Below are positions 1 through 5,020 of a stretch of 5,985 bases of DNA, one piece after another. Under the pieces are notes generated by a model. It was not told where the DNA came from. It did not search any database and saw nothing but the letters and a program-made list of their open reading frames with translations. Location: positions 1-5,985 of the forward strand of contig CAKQBP010000091.1 of NCBI GenBank assembly GCA_934216375.1, in the 5' to 3' direction. Source of the DNA: an uncultured Veillonella sp. GTDB taxonomy: Bacteria; Bacillota; Negativicutes; Veillonellales; Veillonellaceae. The stretch's first letter is position 1. Each line of letters begins with the position of its first letter. Position numbers and translations under genes: made by a program.

Positions 1-26
1 CTAAGTGTCCGTGTCAGACGGAGCTG

Positions 27-93
27 GGAAGGGTAGGGTGTGAGGCAACAGAGGAGCGCAGCGACGTATGGGGCCCACACATCACCTTCTTCC
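27..93. repeat. Long imperfect inverted repeat, probable divergent member of the hairpin repeat family
   Basis: The left arm begins GGAAG (27-31) and continues to GTGTG (38-42). The right arm runs from CACAC (76-80) to CTTCC (89-93). Together they give a stem of roughly 13 pairs with small bulges and a purine-rich loop of about 33 nt containing GAGCGCAGCGACG. Right after the stem is GAACGTAAG, similar to the GAACCGTAAA that follows the two clear repeat hairpins at 191-222 and 276-307. This suggests a related but diverged or composite element. Confidence 0.4.
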
Positions 94-101
94 GAACGTA
101 A

Positions 102-135
102 GATTTACCGAGCTGCGAAGCAGAGAAGGGAAATC
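102..135. repeat. Two-part hairpin (REP-like)
   Basis: The outer stem pairs GATTTACC (102-109) with GGGAAATC (128-135), with one A/G mismatch. An internal loop separates it from an inner stem CTGC (113-116) / GCAG (120-123) closed by a GAA triloop. The layout of outer stem, small asymmetric internal loop, short GC-rich inner stem and 3-nt loop matches the hairpins at 191-222 and 276-307, although the sequence differs. There is no U-rich tract after it on either strand, so a terminator role is unlikely. Confidence 0.5.
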
Positions 136-180
136 CACAGTGAGGATTGATAGGAAGCCGCGGCTAATGGTAGTATCTAA

Positions 181-264
181 CTAATCCATACGGTAACGAG
201 GCACAACGTGCCAATGTTACCGAACCGTAAAGCAGTTGAGCTACTTTAAATATATGTAAATAAA
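181..264. repeat. Hairpin intergenic repeat, copy 1
   Basis: This copy aligns with 271-349. Shared blocks are CTAATC at the start, CCAATG in the hairpin, CGAACCGTAAA and AGTTGAGC after it, and ATGTAAATAA at the end. The hairpin has a 7-bp outer stem CGGTAAC (191-197) / GTTACCG (216-222), a 2/3-nt internal loop, a 5-bp inner stem GGCAC (200-204) / GTGCC (208-212) and the triloop AAC. ACCGTA after the hairpin could also pair with TACGGT at 189-194, giving an alternative fold. It is probably a non-autonomous, REP/BIME-like element; the family name is not known to me. Confidence 0.75.
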
Positions 265-270
265 CTTTAT

Positions 271-349
271 CTAATCGATACCGCGGTGCGCAGCACCAAT
301 GGTATCGAACCGTAAACTAGTTGAGCAACTCCATATTTATGTAAATAAC
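271..349. repeat. Hairpin intergenic repeat, copy 2
   Basis: This direct copy of 181-264 starts 90 bp downstream of it and is 5 nt shorter at the 5' side of the hairpin. Its hairpin has the same architecture: a 7-bp outer stem CGATACC (276-282) / GGTATCG (301-307), a 2/3-nt internal loop, a 5-bp inner stem GGTGC (285-289) / GCACC (293-297) and the triloop GCA. Both stems differ in sequence from copy 1 but stay fully paired, whereas the single-stranded flanks are nearly identical. This points to selection on, or a copying mechanism that depends on, the folded structure. Confidence 0.75.
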
Positions 350-419
350 AAGCCCCATGATCACAAAATCATAGAGCCTATATATTAATAACAACTTATT
401 AGGAATTTAATATATATAC

Positions 420-445
420 AAAAAAAGAGCTGCCTAAGCAGCTCT
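420..445 (-). terminator. Rho-independent terminator of mop
   Basis: An 8-bp stem, AGAGCTGC (426-433) / GCAGCTCT (438-445), closes a 4-nt loop. Read on the minus strand it is followed by seven T residues (plus-strand A run 420-426). It begins 9 nt beyond the mop stop codon, as expected for an intrinsic terminator of that gene. The plus-strand side lacks a T tract, so it should act mainly in one direction. Confidence 0.9.
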
Positions 446-454
446 AATTCTTTA

Positions 455-664
455 TTATTCTACACCAACCATTACGCTAGTGGATTTGATAACAGCGACA
501 ACTTCTTTGCCAACTGCTAAGCCTAATTCTTTAACGGATTGAATAGTAATGTCAGCAGTAACAATATTATTATTACCTACGTTGATTTTTACGATTGCAT
601 TTACAGCGCCTTCTTGGATCTCAACGATAGTACCTTTTAATTGATTTCTTGCACTTAATTTCAT
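455..664 (-). CDS. mop: Molybdenum-pterin/molybdate-binding protein (Mop, single TOBE domain)
   Basis: This is a 69-residue cytoplasmic protein starting MKLSARNQLKGTIVEI. That opening and the closing AVIKSTSVMVGVE are typical of the Mop/TOBE family, for example the ~68-residue Mop proteins of Clostridium pasteurianum. Known family members assemble into hexamers that bind several molybdate ions and are thought to buffer or store molybdenum for cofactor synthesis. The conserved SARNQLKG segment (residues 4-11), the central VTADIT strand and SVKELGL (residues 45-51) are all present. The ATG at 664 is chosen because AAGGAG (676-671) sits 6 nt upstream. A longer frame back to 787 would run through the tRNA gene and is not credible. 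Promoter -10 and terminator candidates flank the gene, and it may also be reached by readthrough from tRNA-Gly. No molybdate transporter gene lies in the window. Confidence 0.9.
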   Translation of the reverse strand: MKLSARNQLKGTIVEIQEGAVNAIVKINVGNNNIVTADITIQSVKELGLAVGKEVVAVIKSTSVMVGVE

Positions 665-701
665 GGATATCTCCTTAAAAAACAATACAAAAAGTATATA
701 T

Positions 702-707
702 ATTATA
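702..707 (-). promoter_or_regulatory. Candidate -10 box for mop
   Basis: The minus strand reads TATAAT (707 to 702), about 26 nt before the AAGGAG ribosome binding site of mop. No good TTGACA-like -35 lies 16-18 nt upstream. That space is occupied by one arm of the 15-bp inverted repeat at 716-754. This would fit an activator-dependent or repressible promoter, which is inference only. Confidence 0.5.
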
Positions 708-715
708 ATATTTTG

Positions 716-754
716 CATATAATTTGTGATATACATTACATCACAAATTATATG
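716..754. promoter_or_regulatory. Perfect 15-bp inverted repeat between tRNA-Gly and mop (possible operator)
   Basis: The arms CATATAATTTGTGAT (716-730) and ATCACAAATTATATG (740-754) are perfectly complementary and separated by 9 nt. One arm reaches into the encoded CCA end of the tRNA, and the other covers the -35 area of the mop promoter. The TTGTGA/TCACAA cores resemble half-sites used by CRP/FNR-family regulators, but their spacing is wider than the classical N6 arrangement. As RNA it could form a 15-bp hairpin just after the tRNA, but no T tract follows it. An operator for mop or a tRNA 3'-processing or termination hairpin are the two readings. Confidence 0.55.
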
Positions 755-826
755 GAGCGGGCGAAGGGAATCGAACCCTCCTCTCAAGCTTGGGAAGCTC
801 GCATTCTACCGATGAACTACGCCCGC
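753..826 (-). tRNA. tRNA-Gly (anticodon CCC)
   Basis: This 74-nt gene includes an encoded CCA (753-755). The acceptor stem GCGGGCG (826-820) pairs with CGCCCGC (763-757), with discriminator T. The anticodon stem CGAGC/GCTTG (one G-T pair) encloses the loop TTCCCAA, placing CCC at positions 34-36, with T33 and A37. The T arm is GAGGG-TTCGATT-CCCTT and the variable loop is 4 nt. The CCC anticodon reads GGG codons, making this a minor glycine isoacceptor. It lies on the same strand as mop and could share its transcript. Confidence 0.95.
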
Positions 827-837
827 ACGATGTAAAT

Positions 838-867
838 ATTGTATCATATATTTACATATACATTCAA
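838..867 (-). promoter_or_regulatory. Candidate promoter of tRNA-Gly
   Basis: On the minus strand, -35 TTGAAT (867-862) and -10 TACAAT (843-838) are separated by 18 bp. The -10 ends 11 nt before the first base of the tRNA, a normal distance for a tRNA transcript with a short leader. The adjacent 22-bp palindrome at 870-891 lies just upstream of the -35. Confidence 0.6.
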
Positions 868-869
868 GT

Positions 870-891
870 AATCATAGATATATCTATGATT
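870..891. promoter_or_regulatory. Perfect 22-bp palindrome in the divergent tRNA-Gly / PepSY intergenic region
   Basis: The half-sites AATCATAGATA (870-880) and TATCTATGATT (881-891) are perfectly complementary with no spacer. The palindrome abuts the tRNA-Gly -35 element and lies 21 bp before the candidate -35 of the PepSY gene. A spacer-less palindrome of this length at a divergent promoter is typical of a dimeric repressor or activator site. It does not match a Fur box well, and I cannot assign a regulator. Confidence 0.5.
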
Positions 892-912
892 ATACCTATA
901 GTAGTAAATGTA

Positions 913-941
913 TTGAATTACTTTCAATCTAGATGTATAAA
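913..941 (+). promoter_or_regulatory. Candidate promoter of the PepSY membrane protein gene
   Basis: The -35 TTGAAT (913-918) and -10 TATAAA (936-941) have the ideal 17-bp spacer. The -10 lies 9 nt before the strong AAGGAGG ribosome binding site at 951-957, implying a very short leader. Confidence 0.55.
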
Positions 942-964
942 ATAATAGAAAAGGAGGAATTCGT

Positions 965-2296
965 ATGTCAAAAGTATATAAAGTTCATAAATGGTTATCT
1001 ATCATTTCCTTAATTTTCTTCTTAATGTTTTGTATTACAGGATTAGTACTCATGTTTCGAACTGAGTTAAATGCATGGGCTCAAGGTGGAACAATACATC
1101 ATTCATCAGCTATAATGTCGATGAATGAACATGAAGAATCTATATTTAAGTATGCTGATCAGGGGGCACTACTTGTTAAACAGAAATATCCATCAAAAGA
1201 TATTTTGAATATATCCCCTGCTATGGGGGCTACACATATTTTACGGTATCGTATTATTGAATCTACGGCTACGGTAGCACCTCCAGCTCGCATGGGAATG
1301 GGTGGGGATTATGTTTTATATAATCCTATATCTAAAGAACTGATTACTTCACATAATGAGCCTCCTGTACATCCTTGGATTCGTAGTATGTTACATACTC
1401 TTCATCAATTACATACACGATTAGATTTAGGTAAAATTGGCATATATATTGTAACATTCTTATCATTTTTATGTAGTCTCACTATTATTTCAGGGATTTT
1501 TTTATATGGTCCATTTCGTAAAAGTTATTCTAAAGCCTCTGTTTTATCTAAGAAAATGAAAATAGGTGTATTACATCGTGAATTCTCAATAGTTGCAACG
1601 GTCTGGGGATTTATATTATGTATAACAGGTGTATGGATTGGGGGCTTTTTTATTGCAAATGATAACTATAATGCCGATGTACTTCATAATGCTAAACAGG
1701 AACTTTCGATTGGACAATCTGAAATATTGCAACCATCAGAAGCAATTTCTCGTATAATGAAAGTATATCCAGATCGACAAGTTATTTCTATGGATTATCC
1801 ATCTAAGTTTAACAATTACCATTATGCATTTTATTTAGGTGCAGAAAATGATGATGATCCAGCTATGTTTCTTGGACAGCCTGTATATGCTAACTTGTAT
1901 GTCGATTCTAGTAATGATAGATTTTCTACTAAAGCAGTTCCATGGTATTTTACAGGTATGACGACTATGATTAACCTACATATTCATAATCATAATACGA
2001 TGGCTCTGAAGATATTGTGGGCTATATGGGATATTGTTCTCATTATTGGTATCGTGACTGGACTTATGATGACTATTATTAGAAAGTATAAAAAATCAGA
2101 TGTAATTCTATCTAAAGTATCGGTAGAGGAAAAGCATATTTGGCGTACACCATTATTTTGTAGTATATCTGTTCTTATAGGATTGCTTCTACCACTTTGG
2201 CAAAATCCTGTTATGAATACGATTGCTGCTATTTGTTTAACTGTATCACTTATTGTATTTTTTATCTCTTTACTTAAAGAAAGTAAACAATATTGA
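965..2296 (+). CDS. PepSY-associated multi-helix membrane protein (possible haem-linked reductase)
   Basis: This 443-residue inner-membrane protein has the PepSY_TM family layout. Helix 1 (about 11-33) follows the typical VHKW start. An extracytoplasmic PepSY-like region is followed by helix 2 (157-182), helix 3 (207-230), a second outer region (about 232-345), helix 4 (348-373) and two extra C-terminal helices (396-413 and 416-437). Histidines stand at membrane edges: H8, H143/H147/H150, H204 and the cluster H339/H341/H343. Relatives such as FoxB and PiuB are linked to iron or siderophore reduction, so a haem-b electron-transfer role is plausible but inferred. The ATG at 965 has AAGGAGG (951-957) 7 nt upstream. 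No terminator separates it from nhaA, so readthrough is possible. The substrate is unknown. Confidence 0.8.
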   Translation: MSKVYKVHKWLSIISLIFFLMFCITGLVLMFRTELNAWAQGGTIHHSSAIMSMNEHEESIFKYADQGALLVKQKYPSKDILNISPAMGATHILRYRIIESTATVAPPARMGMGGDYVLYNPISKELITSHNEPPVHPWIRSMLHTLHQLHTRLDLGKIGIYIVTFLSFLCSLTIISGIFLYGPFRKSYSKASVLSKKMKIGVLHREFSIVATVWGFILCITGVWIGGFFIANDNYNADVLHNAKQELSIGQSEILQPSEAISRIMKVYPDRQVISMDYPSKFNNYHYAFYLGAENDDDPAMFLGQPVYANLYVDSSNDRFSTKAVPWYFTGMTTMINLHIHNHNTMALKILWAIWDIVLIIGIVTGLMMTIIRKYKKSDVILSKVSVEEKHIWRTPLFCSISVLIGLLLPLWQNPVMNTIAAICLTVSLIVFFISLLKESKQY

Positions 2297-2322
2297 TTAT
2301 TTTCGAACTGAAATGATATAAT
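2293..2322 (+). promoter_or_regulatory. Candidate promoter of the nhaA pair
   Basis: The -35 TTGATT (2293-2298), which overlaps the stop codon of the PepSY gene, and the -10 TATAAT (2317-2322) are 18 bp apart. Transcription would begin about 65 nt before the preferred nhaA1 start. The leader is AT-rich and contains a small palindrome, AATACGTATT (2353-2362). The region is so AT-rich that chance matches are likely. Confidence 0.45.
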
Positions 2323-2393
2323 AATAAATATAGTTGTTTTTATATACATAAAAATACGTATTATTATTTATGACTCAGAAAGTGGTAGTTATT

Positions 2394-3551
2394 ATGAATT
2401 TTATAAAAGCATTTTTCCAGTCAGAGTCTGCTGGTGGGATATCCTTGCTGTCCGCTGCTATTTTAGGCGTTCTTGTGGCGAACTCACCGATTGCAGCACA
2501 GTATTTTGCAGTCATGCAAATACACCTTGGTCCAATGACTATACTGGAGTGGGTAAATGATGCCTTAATGGCTCTTTTTTTCCTTTATGTTGGTATAGAG
2601 ATCAAGAAGGAAATGATTTCTGGGGAGCTTGATACGAAGGCGAAACGTGTGCTTCCCGTATTAGCCGCATTTGCAGGTGTTATTACGCCAGCTATTGTGT
2701 ATTATTTTGCGGCTGGATATATGCCAGAATATAGACATGGTTGGGGGATTCCTACCGCTACAGATATCGCTTTTGCTATAGGCGTTATTACAATGCTTGG
2801 TAATAAGGTATCTACAGCGATGAAAGCCTTTCTAGCTGCATTAGCTATTATTGACGACTTGATTGCCATAGTCGTTATTGCTCTCTTTTATGGGGCAGGC
2901 GTTAATTTTATGGATTTAATAGCTGCTGCGGCTGTAACTGGTTTACTGATTTATACTAATAAGCAAGGCTATTTAAGACCACTTCCGTATTGTGTTCTAG
3001 GATTAGTTCTTTGGTATTTAGTTTTAAAATCTGGTGTGCATGCTACCATTGCTGGTGTTGTACTGGCTATGACAATTCCTTTTAAAGGTAAAGTTATAGA
3101 TAAGGTAGTATATCCTATGGAAGAATGGGCCCATGCTTTACGCAATTGGGTAAACTTCTTAATTATACCATTATTTAGTTTTTTAAATGCTGGTGTATCC
3201 TTTGCTGATTTTTCCATAGATAATTTATTCCATCCTGTAATCATAGGTGTTTCATTCGGTTTAATCTTAGGAAAACAATTAGGTATATTCTCTGCCGTCT
3301 ACATTTTGGTTCAATCTAAGGCAATTAAGATGCCTACAAAAACGACGTGGCCTGAAATTTATGGGACAGCTATTTTGTGTGGTATTGGCTTTACTATGAG
3401 CCTTTTTGTTGCTACACTGGCTTTCCCACCAGGTATAACACAAGAAATGGCTAAGGTAGGTATCTTTATAGGATCAATCACGGCAGGCTTGCTAGGTGCG
3501 ATTGTCCTAATTTTAGCTTATCAAATACGCAAGATGCGTGGTAAAATTTAA
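2394..3551 (+). CDS. nhaA: Na+/H+ antiporter NhaA, first copy
   Basis: This protein of 385 residues exports Na+ (or Li+) in exchange for H+ across the cytoplasmic membrane, supporting sodium and pH homeostasis. Family hallmarks are LEWVNDALMA (51-60), IPTATDIAF (119-127, D124 = E. coli D133), AIIDD (151-155, D154/D155 = the ion-binding D163/D164), KSGVHATIAG (H216 = H225) and GKQLGI (K294 = K300). The start at 2394 gives MNFIKAFFQSESAGG, which matches the E. coli N-terminus, and AAAGTGG lies 8 nt upstream as a weak ribosome binding site. An in-frame ATG at 2370 lacks one. Compared with the next gene and E. coli, R81 is replaced by K72 and E252 by A246, both positions in the E. coli pH-sensor cluster. 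Probably co-transcribed with the second nhaA. Confidence 0.95.
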   Translation: MNFIKAFFQSESAGGISLLSAAILGVLVANSPIAAQYFAVMQIHLGPMTILEWVNDALMALFFLYVGIEIKKEMISGELDTKAKRVLPVLAAFAGVITPAIVYYFAAGYMPEYRHGWGIPTATDIAFAIGVITMLGNKVSTAMKAFLAALAIIDDLIAIVVIALFYGAGVNFMDLIAAAAVTGLLIYTNKQGYLRPLPYCVLGLVLWYLVLKSGVHATIAGVVLAMTIPFKGKVIDKVVYPMEEWAHALRNWVNFLIIPLFSFLNAGVSFADFSIDNLFHPVIIGVSFGLILGKQLGIFSAVYILVQSKAIKMPTKTTWPEIYGTAILCGIGFTMSLFVATLAFPPGITQEMAKVGIFIGSITAGLLGAIVLILAYQIRKMRGKI

Positions 3552-3586
3552 TAAAATAATCTTTTGTAAGTATAGAAAGGATTCAA

Positions 3587-4759
3587 ATGGAACGCATTTT
3601 TGTTTTCTTACGTTCTCCAGGTGCAGCTACATCTGTACTCCTAGGAGCAACAGTACTCGCTTTAATTTTAGCGAACTCTCCATCATCTGAACAATACTTT
3701 CAAATCGTTAATCACCATATAGGTAATCTAACAATTTTAGAATGGGTTAATGATGCATTGATGGCAATCTTCTTCCTTTTTGTAGGTCTCGAAGTTAAGC
3801 GTGAATTAGTATCAGGTGAGCTTAATACTAATGCTAAGCGTGTGATGCCAGGCATTGCCGCATTATTTGGTGTTCTAACGCCCGCTTTTATCTACTACTT
3901 AATTGCAGGTTTTCATTCTGAATATATACATGGTTGGGCAATACCAACTGCTACGGATATTGCATTTTCCATCGGTATTATATCTGCATTAGGCTCTAGA
4001 GTACCGAATTCAATGAAAGTATTTCTAACAGCTCTTGCCGTTATAGATGATTTGATTGCTATCATCGTAATTGCAATCTTCTATGCGTCAAGTATTCACA
4101 TGATGTATTTAGGTGCAGCTGTCGTAGTTGTAGCTGCTTTAATCTACTGTAATAAGCAAGGATATGTACGACCTTTACCATATATCATTCTAGGGTTTAT
4201 CCTTTGGTATTGTGTATTAAAATCTGGTTTACATGCAACTATGGCTGGTGTAATCTTAGCTATGACAATTCCTTCAAAAGGTAAACGAGGCCGTAAGTAT
4301 GTTCGTCCAATGCAACATTGGGAACATTTATTATCCAATTGGGTTAGTTTTTTAATTGTACCAATATTTGCATTCTTTAATGCCGGTGTAGATTTACGTA
4401 ATGTATCTGTTAATGACTTAACACATCCTGTAGTGCTTGGTGTTGCATTAGGTCTTATTATAGGGAAACAATTAGGTATTTTTGGTGCAGTATTTGCGAT
4501 GGTGAAATGTGGCCTTGTACCAATGCCGACAGAAGCTAATTGGAAGCATGTATATGGTACTGCGATTGTATGTGGTATAGGCTTTACAATGAGTATCTTC
4601 GTATCTATCTTGGCATTTGAACCCGGTCACGCTCAAGAAATGGCAAAAGGTGGCGTTATACTTGGCTCATTAATCTCTGCATTATTTGGTTACATCTTCT
4701 TAAGACTTGTTGGTGCAAACCGAAAAGAATGTCATATTGGTGTATACCATAACTGCTAA
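3587..4759 (+). CDS. nhaA: Na+/H+ antiporter NhaA, second copy
   Basis: This is a 390-residue inner-membrane Na+/H+ antiporter. It aligns without gaps to the preceding gene over residues 1-380, with about 220 identities by hand count (58%). All core residues are kept at the same positions: D56, D124, D154/D155, H216 and K294. Unlike the first copy it retains R72 and E246, matching E. coli R81 and E252, so pH regulation may be closer to the E. coli enzyme. The last ten residues (ECHIGVYHNC) extend beyond the shared region and hold Cys382, His383, His388 and Cys390. The ATG at 3587 has GAAAGGA (3575-3581) 5 nt upstream. Only 35 nt separate it from the first copy, with no obvious promoter or terminator, so the two genes should form one operon produced by an old tandem duplication. 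Confidence 0.95.
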   Translation: MERIFVFLRSPGAATSVLLGATVLALILANSPSSEQYFQIVNHHIGNLTILEWVNDALMAIFFLFVGLEVKRELVSGELNTNAKRVMPGIAALFGVLTPAFIYYLIAGFHSEYIHGWAIPTATDIAFSIGIISALGSRVPNSMKVFLTALAVIDDLIAIIVIAIFYASSIHMMYLGAAVVVVAALIYCNKQGYVRPLPYIILGFILWYCVLKSGLHATMAGVILAMTIPSKGKRGRKYVRPMQHWEHLLSNWVSFLIVPIFAFFNAGVDLRNVSVNDLTHPVVLGVALGLIIGKQLGIFGAVFAMVKCGLVPMPTEANWKHVYGTAIVCGIGFTMSIFVSILAFEPGHAQEMAKGGVILGSLISALFGYIFLRLVGANRKECHIGVYHNC

Positions 4760-4776
4760 AATTAAATAAAACTATT

Positions 4777-4858
4777 AAATCTCCATTGTAGACTGAAGAG
4801 AATTTCCGACTTTAGAAGTAATCTAAGTGAATATTCTTGCAGGATATAATGGAGATTT
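4777..4858 (+). terminator. Long irregular stem-loop after nhaA, candidate terminator or structured RNA
   Basis: The outer stem AAATCTCCATTGTA (4777-4790) / TATAATGGAGATTT (4845-4858) gives 14 pairs, one of them G-U. Inside it, CTGAAGA (4793-4799) pairs with TCTTGCAG (4835-4842) with one bulged G. At the tip, ACTTTAGA (4809-4816) pairs with TCTAAGT (4822-4828) with one bulged T around the loop AGTAA. The three helices stack into one 82-nt hairpin starting 17 nt after the nhaA stop. Only TTTTC follows, so it is a weak intrinsic terminator by tail. A 3'-end RNA-stabilising structure, a small RNA or a MITE-like remnant are alternatives. Confidence 0.5.
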
Positions 4859-5020
4859 TCATTGGTATCTTATAATTTTATGATATATATGTAATACACC
4901 TTTAAAATTATTACTATAACTATAATTTAATATATGAATTATTGATATTAATAGAACCTTTATGGTTTATAGATTATTTAAAACTGTATAGTATACTACT
5001 TAATGTAAGGTGAGGTGTAT

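Larger units (their letters stand above)
1..454. other. Gene-free region with a structured repeat cluster
   Basis: No open frame here looks like a gene: both strands are broken by stops and show no ribosome binding site with a plausible protein. The first ~350 bases are visibly richer in G and C than the AT-rich spacers elsewhere in the window and consist mostly of inverted repeats. These are a small hairpin TCCGT/ACGGA at 8-22, a long imperfect stem at 27-93, hairpins at 102-135, 191-222 and 276-307, and the 10-bp palindrome AGCCGCGGCT at 156-165. Positions 350-419 are AT-rich, with only weak stems (ATGAT/ATCAT at 357-372 and TAATAA/TTATTA at 386-401). I recognise no RNase P RNA, tmRNA or rRNA hallmark. 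The gene left of the window is unknown, so part of this could be its 3' untranslated region. Confidence 0.6.

Noticed and set aside
1..180. Fragment of a structural RNA such as RNase P RNA or tmRNA
   Set aside because: The region is GC-rich and folded, but I could not find the conserved blocks of these RNAs; repeat hairpins explain it better.
91..313. CCGAAC-like strings at 92-97 and 220-226, and the related TCGAACC at 305-311, as PurBoxes
   Set aside because: They belong to the conserved flank of the hairpin repeats, lack the A/T-rich surroundings of the PurBox consensus and have no promoter or purine gene next to them.
181..349. CRISPR array
   Set aside because: Only two copies, the repeat units are 80-84 nt with internal hairpins, and there are no spacer-sized unique segments or cas genes.
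665..787. N-terminal extension of the mop frame back to 787 (41 extra residues)
   Set aside because: It would be translated through the tRNA-Gly 3' end and the inverted repeat, has no ribosome binding site, and Mop family proteins start at the internal MKLSARNQ, which has a strong AAGGAG.
1990..2349. Minus-strand open frame inside the PepSY gene
   Set aside because: Antisense shadow of a well-supported gene; no ribosome binding site or recognisable protein.
2320..2368. AATAATAA / TTATTATT pairing in the nhaA leader as a riboswitch-like element
   Set aside because: The stem is AT-only, 8 bp, with a 33-nt loop in very AT-rich DNA, so it is probably chance.
2370..2393. Upstream ATG for the first nhaA
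   Set aside because: Adds eight residues not seen in NhaA proteins and has no ribosome binding site; the ATG at 2394 aligns with the family N-terminus.
2969..3244. Minus-strand open frame inside the first nhaA
   Set aside because: Antisense to a strongly conserved coding region, with no family resemblance; a similar shadow appears at 4144-4338 in the paralogue.
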